A stretch of 64,000 nt of DNA, taken from positions 160,261,622-160,325,621 of the forward strand of contig NC_073695.1 in the NCBI RefSeq assembly GCF_029784165.1. Reading direction: 5' to 3'. The number at the start of each line of letters is the position of its first letter. Position 1 is the stretch's first letter. A model generated the notes under the pieces. That model had not been told where the DNA came from and searched no databases. It saw only the letters and a list, made by a program, of their open reading frames with translations. Positions 27,660 through 39,058 of the stretch are shown here, piece by piece. The stretch is from Wyeomyia smithii (Eukaryota > Arthropoda > Insecta > Diptera > Culicidae). A program made the position numbers and the translations under genes.

Positions 27660-28304
27660 GTCTTTCTCACATTCGTCGGTCGATGTCGTTCCGCCTCACA
27701 CTGCCTGTCAAAGTGCAGAAACAGTGACTCAACCTCGGCAGTCAACAGGTCTTCTGTCAACAGCAGTGGTCAAAGTGAAAGATATTGATAACAAATACGT
27801 CCTCGGTAGCGGTTCACAGCCAAGTTTCATCTCCGAAGCGCTATGCCAAAAGCTTCGTTTGACACGAACGAAACTGAATTTGTTAACGTTCGCTATGCTG
27901 TAACCATCTCGCTCGCCTCTCGTTTCGAAAATTTCATGACCCAACTGGACTGCTTAGTACTGCCGAAGCTTACCGTCTCGCTGCCTAGTCACCACATTGA
28001 CAACTCTCGCTGGCGGATCCCTGGAAATCTTCCACTGGCCGATCCGCAATTTAACATTAGCCAAGGTGTGGACATGACAATCGGAGCTGGTCTATTTTTC
28101 GAGCTTCTCGAAAACCTGCAACTCTCTCTTGCCGCTGACTATTTCACGTTGCAGAAAACGGTTCTGGGCTATATCGTCTGTGGAAAGATAGAGCAGCCAA
28201 CCACAGAGGTCACTGACACACAGTCCTGCCACTTCTGCGTAGAAGATACGCTTGATACCATGCTTCAACGATTCTGGGAAATCGAGAATTTTGATGACGG
28301 TTAA
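27660..28304 (+). pseudogene. BEL aspartic protease region
   Basis: The frame ending near 27900 has KYVLGSGSQPSFISEAL, which corresponds to the retropepsin-type active site. The catalytic Asp codon appears as GGT (Gly) at about 27805. After a frame change near 27880 the region continues with a typical Pao block (PLADPQFNISQGVDMTIGAG) and stops at TAA 28302-28304. Loss of the Asp would abolish polyprotein processing. Confidence 0.75.
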
Positions 28305-29888
28305 GCTCTCACTCCAGACGAACAATTCTGCGAAGAACACTTTCAATCGACTGTTACTCGTGACGAAACGGGCCGCTATGTCGTTCGTCTGCCACTCAAG
28401 GAAGACAAGGTGGAAATGCTAGGAGATTCATACCCCGCCGCTGTTCGAAGGTTCCAGCAAATGGAAAAACGGTTCTTCATTGATGACCATCTTCGTAAAA
28501 GCTATTCTGAGTTCATGGAGGAGTATGAGAGGTTGGGTCATATAGAGTTGAGTCCCGTCGCATCGCGTAGCCCACAGTTTTCCTTCACCAGCATGCCATC
28601 CAGCGTCCAGAGAGTACGACCACAAAAATACCATATTCAGCCAGCTCTATTTGCTACAATCATCAACTTCCGTTTACCACGATTCGCCATATCCGCCGAT
28701 GCGGAGAAGATGTTTCGCCAGATGTGGGTTCACCCAGATGACCGAAAGTTCCAGCAAATTCTCTGGCGCAACAATCCGTCAGAACCAAACCGCAAGTATC
28801 AACTTAAAACCGTCACTTACGGTCTTGCAAGTTCGCCATTCCATGCTGCTCGCGTTTTAAATCAATTAGCTACAGACGAAGGACATCGCTTTCCGCTGGC
28901 TGTGCCAGTGATACGGAAAGGCACCTACGTAGACGACGTTCTACGTTCTACGAAATCCGGTGGTTTTGTATTTCGCAAGTGGGCATCCAACTGCAAGACA
29001 GTCCTCAGTCAAGTCCCAGAAGAACTCTGGGAGACCTCAGCAGATTTGGAGCTCGATCGTTCGCAAGCCGTCAAAACTTTGGGGTTGTTGTGGTTCCCTC
29101 ACCAGCATGACGTCTTCAAAATCAAGGTTCCCGCTCTTCCAGAGCTTGAGGTCGTCACCAAGCGGATTGTCGTGTCGGAAATGTCCCAACTATTCGACCC
29201 GCTTGGACTCCTAGGACCTGTGGTGGTCAGTGCCAAAATGTTCATCCAATCTCCCTGGGCAGCACATATCTCGTGGGAATCTGAGCTTGCGAAAGAAGCA
29301 GCCGTATGGTGGAAGAAGTATCGTGCAAACATTAAGGAGCTTATCCCGCTGCAGGTTCCAAAAAGGGTCCTGTGGAACAAGGATACAGAACGCCAGTACT
29401 CAGTACACTGCTTCTGCGATGCCTCGCAGAAGGGATTCGGATGCTGCGTGTACATCGTATCTTTGGATGAGTATGGCCAGCTCCATTCGCACCTGCTCAC
29501 GTCGAAATCTCGCGTCGCACCTCTTCGTGGAAAGTTAATTCCACGCTTGGAGCTCCGCGCAGCCCTTCTCGGGAGTCAACTGGTCCACTGCATACGAACT
29601 GACACCAACATCACTGGACCAATCACATTTTGGACCGACTCTACTATCGCACTTCACTGTATCAAATCCAGATCAAATTCCTGGAAAGTCTTCGTGTCGA
29701 ATCGGGTCGCAGAGATCCAACGCTTAACGAAGGATGCGCAGTGGATGCACGTACCGACCGATCTAAATCCTGCCGACCATATCTCCCGAGGATTACTTGC
29801 AAGCCAGATCATCTACGACAAGCTGTGGTGGCATGGGCCAGAGTATCTCACATTCCCCGCCAATGTTTCCGATTTCGATGCCGAATAA
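28305..29888 (+). pseudogene. BEL reverse transcriptase and RNase H
   Basis: The RT begins with the CEEHF and YVVRLPLK motifs just after the stop. A frame disturbance and an internal deletion near 28560-28650 remove the usual segment between the first fingers motif and FRLPRFAISADAEKMFRQ (motif A). The open frame 28410-29888 continues with YGLASSPFHA and TYVDDVLRS (catalytic YVDD near 28925). The RNase H-like domain follows, with FCDAS near 29415 and FWTDSTIALH near 29630, ending NPADHISRG. It stops at TAA 29886-29888. Catalytic motifs persist, but motif spacing is damaged. Confidence 0.83.
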
Positions 29889-31049
29889 AACGGAATTGGA
29901 GGAGGAGATGCGTATGTTGGTTTACCTACATCTACTACAAGACAACAGAACCATCTTTAGTGCATTCTCGGAGTTAGCCAAGCTAACGCGCTTCGTCGCG
30001 TACTGCTTTCGGTTTCGGCACAACTGCAAGCTTCCGAAAAATCAACGCGTGTTGTCCCCGCTGTCGCCTCAAGTAGTGAACTGTGTGCTGAAATCATTAG
30101 TTCGCCTCGCCCAACGCCAGGAATTCCCAACAGAAGTTCAACTGCACAGTCGAAAGCAGACCGAGAACACAGTGAGGGTCGCATTGAAATCGGCACTACA
30201 AAACCTGAACATATTCATGGACGATTTCGGATTACTTCGGATGGACGGAAGGTTGAAAAACTTAAACGCACCGTTCGACACTCACTTTCCGATTCTGCTT
30301 CCAGCAAAACATAGTCTGAGCGTCCTCATCGCCATCTTCAGACACTTCACGGTGGACCGTCGCTGGTGCTCTCTACCATCCGTCAACGATTCTGGCCACT
30401 CCGGGGTCGTGAGTTGGCTCGTAAAGTTTTCCGACGATGCGTCACCTGCTTCTGGTGCAATCCTACAACAGGAAATCAGATTATGTCACCTTATCCGTCG
30501 TTTCGCCTCAGGCCAGCTCGAGCTTTTACGTACTCGGGGATGGATTACTGTGGGCCGTTTCTCATTCGTCCGTTAATTGGGAAAGGCTCGTCCGTTAAGT
30601 TGTACGTCGCATTGCACGTCTGCATGGTGGTGAAGGCCGTGCATCTCGAGGTCGTCGCTGATCTGTCGTCCGCCGCGTGCATAAACGCCGTCAAACGCTT
30701 CGTTGCAAAACGCGGTCGGGTTCTTCAGTTGCACTGTGACAATGCATCCGCTTTCGTCGGAGCAGATCGTGAGCTGCGTCAGCTGCGGAAAGAATATCTG
30801 CGGCAGTTCCAGTCGGCGGAATGGGGTCTCTACTGTGCGGACAATGGCATCACCTTCCGGTTCATTCCAGCCCGCTCTCCACATTTCGGAGGCATCAGGG
30901 AAGCCGGAGTGAAATCGTTTAAGTACCATTTTCGTCGCGTCATGGGACAAAAGGCTTTCACAATGGACCAGTTCCTAACGGTTGTTGCTCAAGTAGAGGC
31001 AGTCCTCTTGTTCCCATTTCTGATTCGCCTAACGACCTCTCCGTTCTGA
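29889..31049 (+). pseudogene. BEL integrase
   Basis: Two overlapping frames make up the integrase. 29797-30400 has the N-terminal linker and zinc-binding lead-in. After a frame change near 30360-30400, the frame to 31049 carries the core: CVTCFWCN (zinc-binding Cys pair), GMDYCGPF (first Asp, near 30545), LHCDNASAF (second Asp, near 30735) and PHFGGIREAGVKSFKYH (Glu, near 30895). The D-D-E set is complete. A frameshift near 31005 ends the frame. Confidence 0.83.
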
Positions 31050-31501
31050 CCCCAGGGCACTTTCTCATTGGAGAGTCTCTTGTCTCCATTCCTGAGCCTG
31101 ATCTACTTCACCAGTTCCCTAATCGCTTCACCCGTTTGCAGGATATGCAACGCTCGGTCCAAGATCTTTGGCGTTGTTGGTCGCGGGACTACGTTAGCCA
31201 GTTCCACCAGCGCAGCAAGTGGAGGCACTCGGCAGTGGACGTCCGCAAGGGTCAATTGGTGCTGTTGAAGCTAGACAACTACCCTCCACTACAATGGCCT
31301 CTCGGACGCATCATCGAAACTATCCCCGGTTCGGACGGGCGAGTCCGAGTCGTGGTAGTCAGGACGGCTTCGAAGGATTTCAAGCGAGCGGTCACGGAGA
31401 TTACGGTCCTTCCAATCGATTCCGACGACGAGGTAGACGCATCAACATCAACTTCCGACGTGGTTGTCGGTTGAAACGGACGGTTTCAACGGCGGCTGGC
31501 A
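31050..31501 (+). pseudogene. BEL integrase C-terminal domain and pre-LTR end
   Basis: The sequence continues in a shifted frame with GHFLIGESLVSIPEPDLL and a frame to TGA 31472-31474 with SQFHQRSKWRH and PPLQWPLGRIIE, the usual C-terminal block of BEL pol. The short segment before the LTR at 31502 (GGTTTCAACGGCGGCTGGCA) should contain the polypurine-tract equivalent, but no clean purine run is seen. Confidence 0.75.
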
Positions 31502-32184
31502 TGTTGAGAACAGCAACTCTTCTAAATACCTGAAAATAGAATGAAAATTAGAATTTACTATAAAATAAAATCCAACACAAATCATCCCAGAATTATACTT
31601 ATCTACATTTACTTACTTTGATTCACATTCGCTATAAAATGCACACACGCAGACAAAAGACCGGAAATCATTGTTACCAATGCAATGTATAAGACAGAAC
31701 AAATAGAACCGTCGTAGAGTTGGTAGATAAACGGCTGGGCAGTGCGTACCAGCAGTACACCCGTACTAGTTGGCATAAAATAGACCTTATTGTGGTCCAC
31801 AGCATAATGCACAGCAACTCCTACCCCTACCTCCACGTAGTGCCGACTGGGATACGAGCAACCAAGGGAAGATCAGTGAACCGGTGGGAACTTGGTCGTA
31901 TGCTGACAGGAAAGGGGGAGCTGCTCTCCAAGGAGGGCAGCTTGTCCGAGCGTCTGTTCCCCATGTTAGGGGCGGTTCAAACAGCGTTTGATCTGGAGCG
32001 GACGACTGAATTATGAAATGCGGCGTCTCGCCAGCTACACTCAAGACGGCAGCCCCGTCGCGAGACTAGGCATCCGCAGCCCTAGTAAGGCAGCATGCCG
32101 AAACATTAAAATACTACGAACAATCAAGAATCGAATACGGACCGGAACAATTGGCAATGACCTAGGCGACGAAATAAGGACGAC

Positions 32185-33508
32185 GATTGGAAGTTCGGTA
32201 CATGGAACTGTAGATCGCTGAACGCCCCGGGTGGCGACCGGATTCTACTGGATCAGCTGGAACCCCGCCACTTCGACATCGTTGCGCTCCAGGAGCTTTG
32301 CCGGAAAGGAGAGAAGGTACGGAGGATTTGTGGTCGCAGGGCACAGTACTACCAGAGCGGCGGCACTACCAATGAGCTGGGTACCGGCTTTATAGTGCTG
32401 AGCAGGATGCACAGTCGTGTGATCAAGTGGCAGGCGATCAGCGACAGGTTGTGTTTGTTGAAAATAAAAGGCCGGTTCTACAACTACACTATCCTCAATG
32501 TGCACTGCCCTCACGAAGGAAGACCCGATGTAGAGAAAGAAGAGTTCTACGCACAGCTGGAGAAACTCTTCGATAGCAGCTCGCGTAGAGACATCAAGAT
32601 CGTCATCGGGGACATGAACGCGCAGATCGGTAGGGAAGAAATGTACAAGCCGGTGAATGCACAGCCTGCACACCGTGTTCTCATCGACGGCCGCTTCTTC
32701 TCAGACATTACAAACGTATGTACCTATCGCGGTGCGGATTGGCTCGGACCACTACCTAGTTGCGGTATCATTGCGCTCAAAACTGTCGACCGTATACCAC
32801 GCGCGACACCACCGAACCTCGCGGCTCAATATTAAGCAGCTCCGGAACTCCCAGGCTGCGGAGGAATACGCGCAACAGCTTGAAGCGGTGCTACCCACAG
32901 CGGAGGGGCTGGGCGCATTGCCTCTTGAAGACGGCTGGTGCAGCATTCGCACAGCTATCGGGGAGGCCGCAACAGCGACACTAGGAGTGGAAGCACCGAG
33001 TAGCAGAAACGACTGGTATGACGGGGAGTGCGAGGCAGCGTGAATGAGAAGAACCGGACCTGGGCGATATACCTGGGCAGGTCAACGAGAGAGAACAAGG
33101 CCAATTACAAACGGGCACGGAACGACATGACCACGATTCTCAGACGAAAGAAGCGCCAGCAAGAGGATCGTGAACATGAGTAGCTAGAGCAGCTGTACCG
33201 TGCCAGTGAAACGCGGAAATTCTATGAGTAGGTAAACCAGTCCCGCAGAGGCTATGTGCCGCAAGCCGACATGTGCAACGACGTGGATGGGAACCTTCTC
33301 ACGGATGCCAGCGAGGTGGTCGACAGGTGGAAGGAGTACTTCGATGGACACCTGAATGGCGAAACAGTAAACAGAAGCGGTCCTGCTCCAAGGAGCACCA
33401 GCAGCGGATGACCGAGTACCAGCTCCCGATATTCACGAAGTTCTTTGTGAGATCGGGAAGCTGAAAAACAATGAAGCCACAGGCAAAGACGGACTGCCGA
33501 ACGAGCTC
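32185..33508 (+). pseudogene. RTE-B endonuclease and linker
   Basis: The endonuclease begins near 32196 (GTWNCRSLN) with VALQELC. It continues in the 32395-32835 frame (LSRMHSRVIKWQ, NVHCPHEGRPD, IGDMNAQIGREE) and, after an internal deletion near 32655, LIDGRFFSDITNV. A frameshift near 32735 moves to the frame with SDHYLVAVSLRSKLS and a linker that ends at TGA 33041-33043. From there to 33508 several stops (for example TAG near 33181 and 33229) interrupt an Arg-rich linker. The final Asp-His pair survives, but the central endonuclease core is deleted. Confidence 0.75.
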
Positions 33509-34426
33509 TTGAAACATGGAAAAGAGGCGCTGGCTAGAGCACTGCACTGGGTCATTTCCAGGATTTGGGAGGAGGGAAAACTGCCAGCCGAGTGCATGGA
33601 GGGAGTCGTCTGTCCCATCTACAAAAAGGGCGACAAGCTGGAGTTCCGCAACTACCGCGGTATCTCGCTTGTCAATGCCGCCTACAAAATACTCTCTCAG
33701 ATCCTGTTCCGTCGTCTATCACCTTTAACCAGGAAGTTCGTGGGTCAGTACCAAGCGGGTTTCATGGGAGCCCGTGCCACCACGGACCAGATCTTCTCAA
33801 TCCGACAGATCTTACAGAAATGTCGCGAGTACAACGTGTCCACACATCACATCTTCATTGACTTCACGGCGGCCTATGATATAGTCGATCGAGAACAGCT
33901 ATGGCATATCATGCACGAAAACGGATTTCCGGACAAACTGACTCGATTGATCAGAGCCACCATGGCGCAAGTGATGTGCTACGTGCGTGTTTCGGGGATA
34001 CTCCCAAGTCCCTTTGAATCGCGCAGAGCGTTGAGACAAGGTGATGGACTTTCCTGTTTGCTGTTTAACATCGCCCTTGAGGGTGTGATCCGGAGGGCGG
34101 GCATCGACACGAGGGGCACAATTTTCACAAGGTCTGTTCAGCTTCTGGGCTTCGCGGATGACTTCGACATCATATCACGTAACTTTGCGGCGGCGGAGAA
34201 AACTTACGCCCGACTGAAAGCCGAAACTGGACGGATCGGACTGCAGATAAATGCGTATAAAACAGAATACATGCGAGCGAGAGGCTCCAAGGAGAACAAC
34301 ATCAGCCTCCCAACTCAAGTCTCTGTAGACGGTGATGAGCTTGAGGTGGTCGATGATCAGTTCGTGTATTTGGGGTCACTGGTGACCGCCGACAATAACA
34401 CCGGCAAAGAGATCCAGAAACTGTGA
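33509..34426 (+). pseudogene. RTE-B reverse transcriptase
   Basis: This 305-codon open frame is an almost complete RT: EGVVCPIYKKGD, FVGQYQAGFMGARATTDQIF, FTAAYDIVDREQLW (motif A), LRQGDGLSCLLFN (motif B), FADDFDIIS (motif C), and the thumb-side block INAYKTEYMRA. It stops at TGA 34424-34426. No ATG-led start is expected, since it is the middle of a longer protein whose N-terminal part is broken. This is the least damaged RT of the three RTE copies. Confidence 0.85.
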
Positions 34427-34614
34427 AATCACTTCTCTTCGGCAACCCTACCGACACCAGAAATAGAGGGGCGCAGCGTGCACGATGGCTCGATCAGGTC
34501 GAAGGAGACTTGCGGGTGATGAGACGCCTGGGGAACTGGCGAAACACAACCCAAAACCGAGCAACATGGCGACAAATTCTTGATACAGCACGAGCCACCA
34601 CGGCTCTCGTCTGA
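34427..34614 (+). pseudogene. RTE-B ORF C-terminus
   Basis: Frame with GAQRARWLDQVEGDLRVM and the terminal NRATWRQILDTARA, the characteristic C-terminal stretch of this LINE type, ending at TGA near 34612. Most of the region between the RT and this point is deleted. The tail repeat follows at once. Confidence 0.7.
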
Positions 34615-34799
34615 TTGATAAGGTAAGGTACATAGAGTAAAGTTCGCATTCCTACAAAGTTATAAGTCGTCGGTTCGAAAACCATTTTTTGCTTCGCTAT
34701 TTCCGCATTTCGTTTGGTCGGTCAAATTACTACAGTGCCGGGAAGTGTCCGCCGCCAGTCAGGATAAATTTCTCGTCGATTCACCCCCGAAACATAGAC

Positions 34800-35842
34800 T
34801 TTAAGGCGGCGTACGACACAGTGAAACGCAACGATCTTTGGCGAATAATGCTAGAACATTGTTTCCCAACAAAACTAATTAAACTGTTACGTGCAACGCT
34901 TGACGAATTCACATCATGCGTCATAACAGCGGGCGAATTTTCGGACGCGTTTGTGACGTTGGATGGTCTAAAGCAAGGTGACGGGCTCTCGAACTTGCTG
35001 TTCAACGTAGCTTTGGAAGGTGCAATACGGAGGGCAGGTGTGCAGAGAAGCGGCACCATCATCACTAAGTCTCACATGCTTCTGGGCTTTGCGGACGACA
35101 TTGATATAATTGGTGTTGACCTTAGAGCAGTTGAGGAGGCCTTCACGGCTCTCAAAAGGGAAGCTGCGAGAATTGGACTCACCATAAACACTGCCAAAAC
35201 GAAGTACATGGTGGCTGGCAGAAAGCGTGGTAGTTCTACGGGTGTTGGTGCTGCGGTGGAGATGGATGGGGATACTTTCGTAGTGGTCGACGAATTTGTT
35301 TATCTTGGTATTCTCGTGACATGTGACAACGGGGTGAGCCGCGAGGTGAGGAGGCGGATTGCGGCGGCGAATAGGGCTTATTACGGACTGCGTAGCCAGC
35401 TTAGGTCCCGTAGCCTATAGATCCGTACGAAATTTGCGCTCTATAGGACTCTGATCCTCCCGGTGGCGCTCTACGGACATGAATCGTGGACGTGGAAGGA
35501 GGCCGATCGACGAGCGCTTGGGGTCTTCGAGCGTAGAATCCTGCGATCAATACTCGGAGGCAAACTAGAGAACGGGGTGTGGCGCAGGCGCATGAATCAC
35601 GAGCTGTACGAAGTATACAAACACGCTGATATTGTCAAGCTGTTGAAACACGGCAGGTTACAGTGGGCTGGCAATGTAGCACGGATGGCGGATGAGCGAC
35701 CAGCAAAGATAATATTTAGTAAAGAACCGGAGAGATGCCGACGACTTGAGGTAGACCGCGCTCGCGCTGGATGTGTGCTGTCGACGAGGATGCCAGAGCA
35801 GCGGGTGTAAGGGGAGACTGGAGAATAGCAGCCCAAGACAAG
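34800..35842 (+). pseudogene. RTE-A reverse transcriptase palm and C-terminus
   Basis: The sequence resumes with the RT motif A region (FKAAYDTVKRNDLW), then LKQGDGLSNLLFN (motif B), FADDIDIIG (motif C) and TINTAKTKYMVAG (thumb side). A TAG at 35418-35420 interrupts it. The same protein continues from about 35421 to 35800 (LALYGHESWTWKEADRRALGVF region), with a frame change near 35740. The sequence stops matching the RTE family at about 35842. All three RT catalytic aspartates are visible, but the ORF is broken in several places. Confidence 0.8.
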
Positions 35843-36943
35843 CCTTGGGCAGAAAAAGAACGCATCCTGTCACCTACTCAATACGGATTTCGACGAGAAA
35901 AAAGTACTCTTGATTGTTAAGCTCTGCTAGCCACACACGCTCATATAGCTGTAAGTAGAAAGGAAGAGCTAGTGGCTGTTTTCGTTGATATTGCAGGGGC
36001 CTACGACTCGGTTCTTGTAGATAAATTATGCAGTAAGCTAAGTTGCATGGGTGTTCCTGCTTTACTAGTGAACTTTCTGTTGAACCTCTTATCAAAGAAA
36101 GTGATGAATTTTCACCTTAACAATGTTGTCAAAGTGTCCAGAGTCAGCTATTATGGCCTTCCTTGAAGTTTCAGCTTAATTTCTTCTCTGTTCAATTTTT
36201 ATACAAGTGATATTGATGAGAATATTGCTCAAGACTGCGTTCTTGTCCAGTATGCTGATGATAGCGTGGTGTGGGTTGTTGGTGAAAACCGTATAAAAAT
36301 GCAAAAAAGCTTACAAAAATCAATGGATAACCTTGGGATAATCAGTGGGGTAATTTGCATGGATTTACATTTTCAGTATCAAAGACAGAAATGATGGGTT
36401 TCTCTCGAAAACGATTTTTACCCAATATACAGGTATTTATACAATGTAACAATCAAGCTAGTGTTTGAGTTCAAATACCTGGGTATTTGGTATGACGCCA
36501 AATTAACCTGGAAATGTCATGTGCAATATTTAGTGAAACGATGCCAAAAAAGAAATAATTTTCTATGAACTATCACAGGAACTTGGTGGGGTGCTCATCC
36601 TTAACTATTATTGACTCAATACTACTATTTCTATAACTACTATTCTATCAGTACTAGAATATGGATGTTTTGTTTTTGGACGAACCGCAAAAGTTCACTT
36701 ATTGAAGCTTTGTCGACTGCAAAATCGCTGTATTCGAATTTTCGCTAGGTCTAATGCAATCAACTCACGTCCAATCGCTGGAGGTTTTATCTGGAATTCC
36801 CTCCTTGACACTGAGGTTTTTTGAACTAAATTGCCGATTTGTTGTTAAATCTTTCAGTGAAAGAAACTCCGTTAAAAATGCGTTGGATAAACTATTTGAC
36901 ATAAATCCTTCCAGCAGAATTCTAACATCCTATCGACATGTTA
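35843..36943 (+). pseudogene. I-2 reverse transcriptase fragment
   Basis: The sequence starts directly after RTE-A with SPTQYGFRREKSTLDC. It goes on with VFVDIAGAYDSV (motif A, Asp present, unlike I-1), YYGLP followed by a stop (motif B region, TGA 36167-36169), YADDSVVWVVG (motif C near 36250), and FKYLGIWYDAKLTW. It has several stops and frameshifts but is collinear with the I-1 RT and thumb, ending with MQSTHVQSLEVLSGI (36754-36940), the counterpart of MQSTHTMSLEVLAGI in I-1. It is interrupted at 36943 by the LOA-type element. Confidence 0.8.
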
Positions 36944-37182
36944 ATATATCTGTATGCCTGAAGGGCACTGGGTACTGAAATGCGACTGCGACATTCTTGC
37001 TGATTGTCTTTGTGGCGGGCCTCGATTGCTGTGCACAGGTTACGGATTGCTCGTACTCATTGATGGAGTAGAACTGTTTCGTTGTATACCTGTACCTCAA
37101 TTAGGTACAACATAGTTTATGAAACTAATTACCTGTTTGGGATTAGAGCTCCACACTTGGTATGGAGTTATAAGGTAGCTTC

Positions 37183-37828
37183 CTAAGAAGTTGTACCTGA
37201 AGGAAGCAAGAACTTCGCAAGAGCAAAGCAAATGCTCTGAACTCTGCTCTGAACGGTGGGCCATTTTCCCAGGGAAAACGTTTCCCTGATACCGGGTCCG
37301 TATATACCAGATCCCGTTAGGGATCCCATTTTCGAGCCATCCGTATAAAAACTGACGATGCAATGTGGAAGATTAGGCCCTCCATTGTTCCACATAGAGC
37401 GGTTTGTTTCAATCACTTTATATGGAATATCCATGTTGGTCCTAACGTCCATCCGGTCGGAGACTGTGGTTAATAGCGGAGTTAGTTTGAACTCCCTAAG
37501 TATGCGAAGGTGGCCGATTCAGTCCCCTTCAAGTATAGTTTTCCTCCTTTGCAACCTTAGAGCGCCAAGCTCTGCTTCCTTTTTCACATGAAGATGTAGA
37601 GGTAGTAGGCAAAGCATAGCCTCCATGGCTGCAGTTGGAGTTGTTCGCATAACGCTGGTAACCGAAAGACATGCAATTCTTTGAATTTTTTTTGAGTTTG
37701 GCTTGCGCAGTCACTTCGTTCACCTTATGCCACCACACTAGGGCAGCATAAGTGATTCTTGGTCGGGCAATGGTCTTGTAAGACCAGAGTGCCAAGTCTG
37801 GTTTCAGTCCCCAGGTCTTACCGAACAA
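37183..37828 (-). pseudogene. LOA-type connection region and RNase H
   Basis: The minus frame 37828-37529 carries the post-RT block (GLKPDLALWSYKTIARPRITYAALVWW, Cys-Leu-rich end). The frame 37452-37183 carries RNase H (VSFYTDGSKMGSLTGSGIYGPG, SLGKWPTVQSRVQSI). Between them lie frame changes. The expected Glu of the RNase H active site (usually EVYAI) appears as RVQSI, a probable loss. Confidence 0.75.
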
Positions 37829-37990
37829 AGTTCTGCAGCCCCAGATCGCTGAGATCGCTTTCTTAGCGGCATGATCCAGTTGTGCAGACCAGTTCAGTTT
37901 CTTGTCCAGAATAATTCCGAGATATTTGACTTCATTGCTGAAGCCCAGTCTAACTCCATTCAGTATTGGAGGAGTGATAAAGATCTTCCT

Positions 37991-38470
37991 TCATCTGCCG
38001 AATGGAAATAGGACTGTTTTTAAGGGATTTATGTTTAGACCCTCCTGTAAACACCATGACATGGTGGTATTCAAAGCCGTTTGCATTCGGCTCGACAGAG
38101 TTGCGTCATCTTTACCTCTGACGATGAGGACGATGTCATCGGTGTATACAATGACCTCGTAACCAAGCTGTGAAAGCTTATTGAGAAGTGCGTCGACAAC
38201 TAGTGACCATAACAAGGGCGAGAGAACCCGAGAGATCGCCGACATTGTAACAGACGAATCTCCCAAGGTTGCTGTGATCACTCTGCTAGAGAGCATTGCG
38301 TGTATCCACCTCCTTGAAGTATGGTCGATTCCCTCATGAGAGAGAGCCGTATCGATTGATGCAAAGGACGTGTTATCGAAAGCCCCTTCAATATTAAGGA
38401 AGGCACATAGCGCCGTCCCCTGATAACTCAGGGAAGTAACCGCAAGGCTTATAGCTCCCACCATGTCCCC
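37991..38470 (-). pseudogene. LOA-type reverse transcriptase fragment
   Basis: The frame reads LCAFLNIEGAFDNTSF (motif A: Asn replaces the first Asp), then SPLLWSLVVDALLN, with the GCPQGG of motif B missing. YTDDIVLIVRG follows (motif C, Thr for the usual Ala), then SINP-like NINPLKTVLFPF. It stops at 37991. The endonuclease and RT fingers are deleted upstream. Two of the catalytic motifs are altered, so RT would be inactive. Confidence 0.8.
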
Positions 38471-38559
38471 ATATGTGGCCGTCGGGAGCGTCTTCGAACC
38501 CGAAGACCCCAAACCAGTGCCGTTCCGCAGTTTTTTAGGCTGTGGACACCTAGTACTGG

Positions 38560-39058
38560 TGTTTGGGGACACCAAGTTGTCCGACCGCTGTCGCTTGACG
38601 GCGACTTGGTTCGATTGAGCAAGCTGCTCTGTCGGAAGGAGGGCCAGCTTTCTGGCTTCTTCGTACGAGAGACCGGAGCGAAGATTTTTGCTCAGTCGCC
38701 GCCTTTGTGCGTTAGAAAATCGCTGAGCAAGGGGTGCCGAAGAACCGGGTTTCCCTTCGTCATCTGGCCTTGTCTCTGAACCGGGAAGTCAGTCCATTTG
38801 ACTTTCGTTATTCCCTTGTGGAGAACGTAGGATTAGGGATGAAGCAGAGGGTCCTCCGTCCAGCGATTCGCTGTCGAGGTTGAAGTCGTCCATATGCTCC
38901 ATCTCCTCTTTTTCGCCCGGTGCGTTTGTTTTTATAGGACTGCGCTGCGATAAGTCCATGGGTACCGGCAAATAAAGGCTGCCGGTGGCCGAATTTTCTG
39001 AATTGAAGTCGTTCATAAAATTCCCACGAGTCGCTGGGTAAAGAAGAGTCCGCTGCAT
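38560..39058 (-). pseudogene. LOA-type ORF1 N-terminal fragment
   Basis: The minus-strand frame from 39058 carries an acidic, serine-rich head (EKEEMEHMDDFNLDSESLDG) to a stop at 38789. Further in another frame are the typical RRRLSKNLRSGLSYEEARKLA and PKKLRNGTGLG segments (about 38700-38530). The ORF1 zinc-finger half is absent, because the sequence passes straight into RT near 38460. This is a damaged gag-like fragment. Confidence 0.65.

Larger units (their letters stand above)
31720..34632 (+). mobile_element. RTE-type LINE copy B inside the BEL 3' LTR
   Basis: The copy sits between TAGAG at 31715-31719 and 34633-34637, a 5-bp duplication that may be longer with one mismatch. It starts TTGGTAGATAAACGGC and ends with a TAAGGTAAGGTA tail. 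The RT belongs to a subfamily different from A and C (FADDFDIIS), although its 5' leader is very close to that of A. The endonuclease and linker are heavily damaged, the RT less so. Confidence 0.85.
21823..34794 (+). mobile_element. BEL/Pao LTR retrotransposon, itself hit by two LINEs
   Basis: The element is bounded by LTRs that start TGTTGAGAAC and end in CA, with a 5-bp target duplication TAGAC at 21818-21822 and 34795-34799. The internal part codes, in order, for a Pao-type gag with Cys/His knuckles, an aspartic protease, RT with YVDD, RNase H, an integrase with a DDE pattern, and a BEL-type C-terminal domain. This order and the wording of the motifs identify the BEL/Pao group. Without the two nested LINEs it would be about 6.7 kb, normal for the group. 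Stops, frameshifts and a catalytic change make it inactive. There is no env-like ORF. Confidence 0.9.
31502..34794 (+). repeat. BEL 3' LTR, split by RTE-B
   Basis: The LTR runs 31502-31719, is interrupted by RTE-B, and resumes 34638-34794. The two parts add to about 375 bp and align with the 5' LTR. Its end GAAACA is followed by the target copy TAGAC. Confidence 0.87.
20351..35842 (+). mobile_element. RTE-type LINE copy A, split by a BEL element
   Basis: The 5' part lies at 20351-21822 and the 3' part at 34795-35842. The break falls inside the RT sequence, and the two sides fit exactly once the TAGAC duplication (21818-21822 and 34795-34799) is counted once. The 5' leader (20351 to about 20690) is very similar to that of RTE-B, whereas the protein part resembles RTE-C. 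The start of the endonuclease is missing at about 20690. The 3' tail is also missing, the copy ending at about 35842 directly against I-2 RT sequence. Clade assignment (RTE-like, JAM1-like) rests on the endonuclease pattern and the FADDIDIIG RT motif. Confidence 0.75.
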
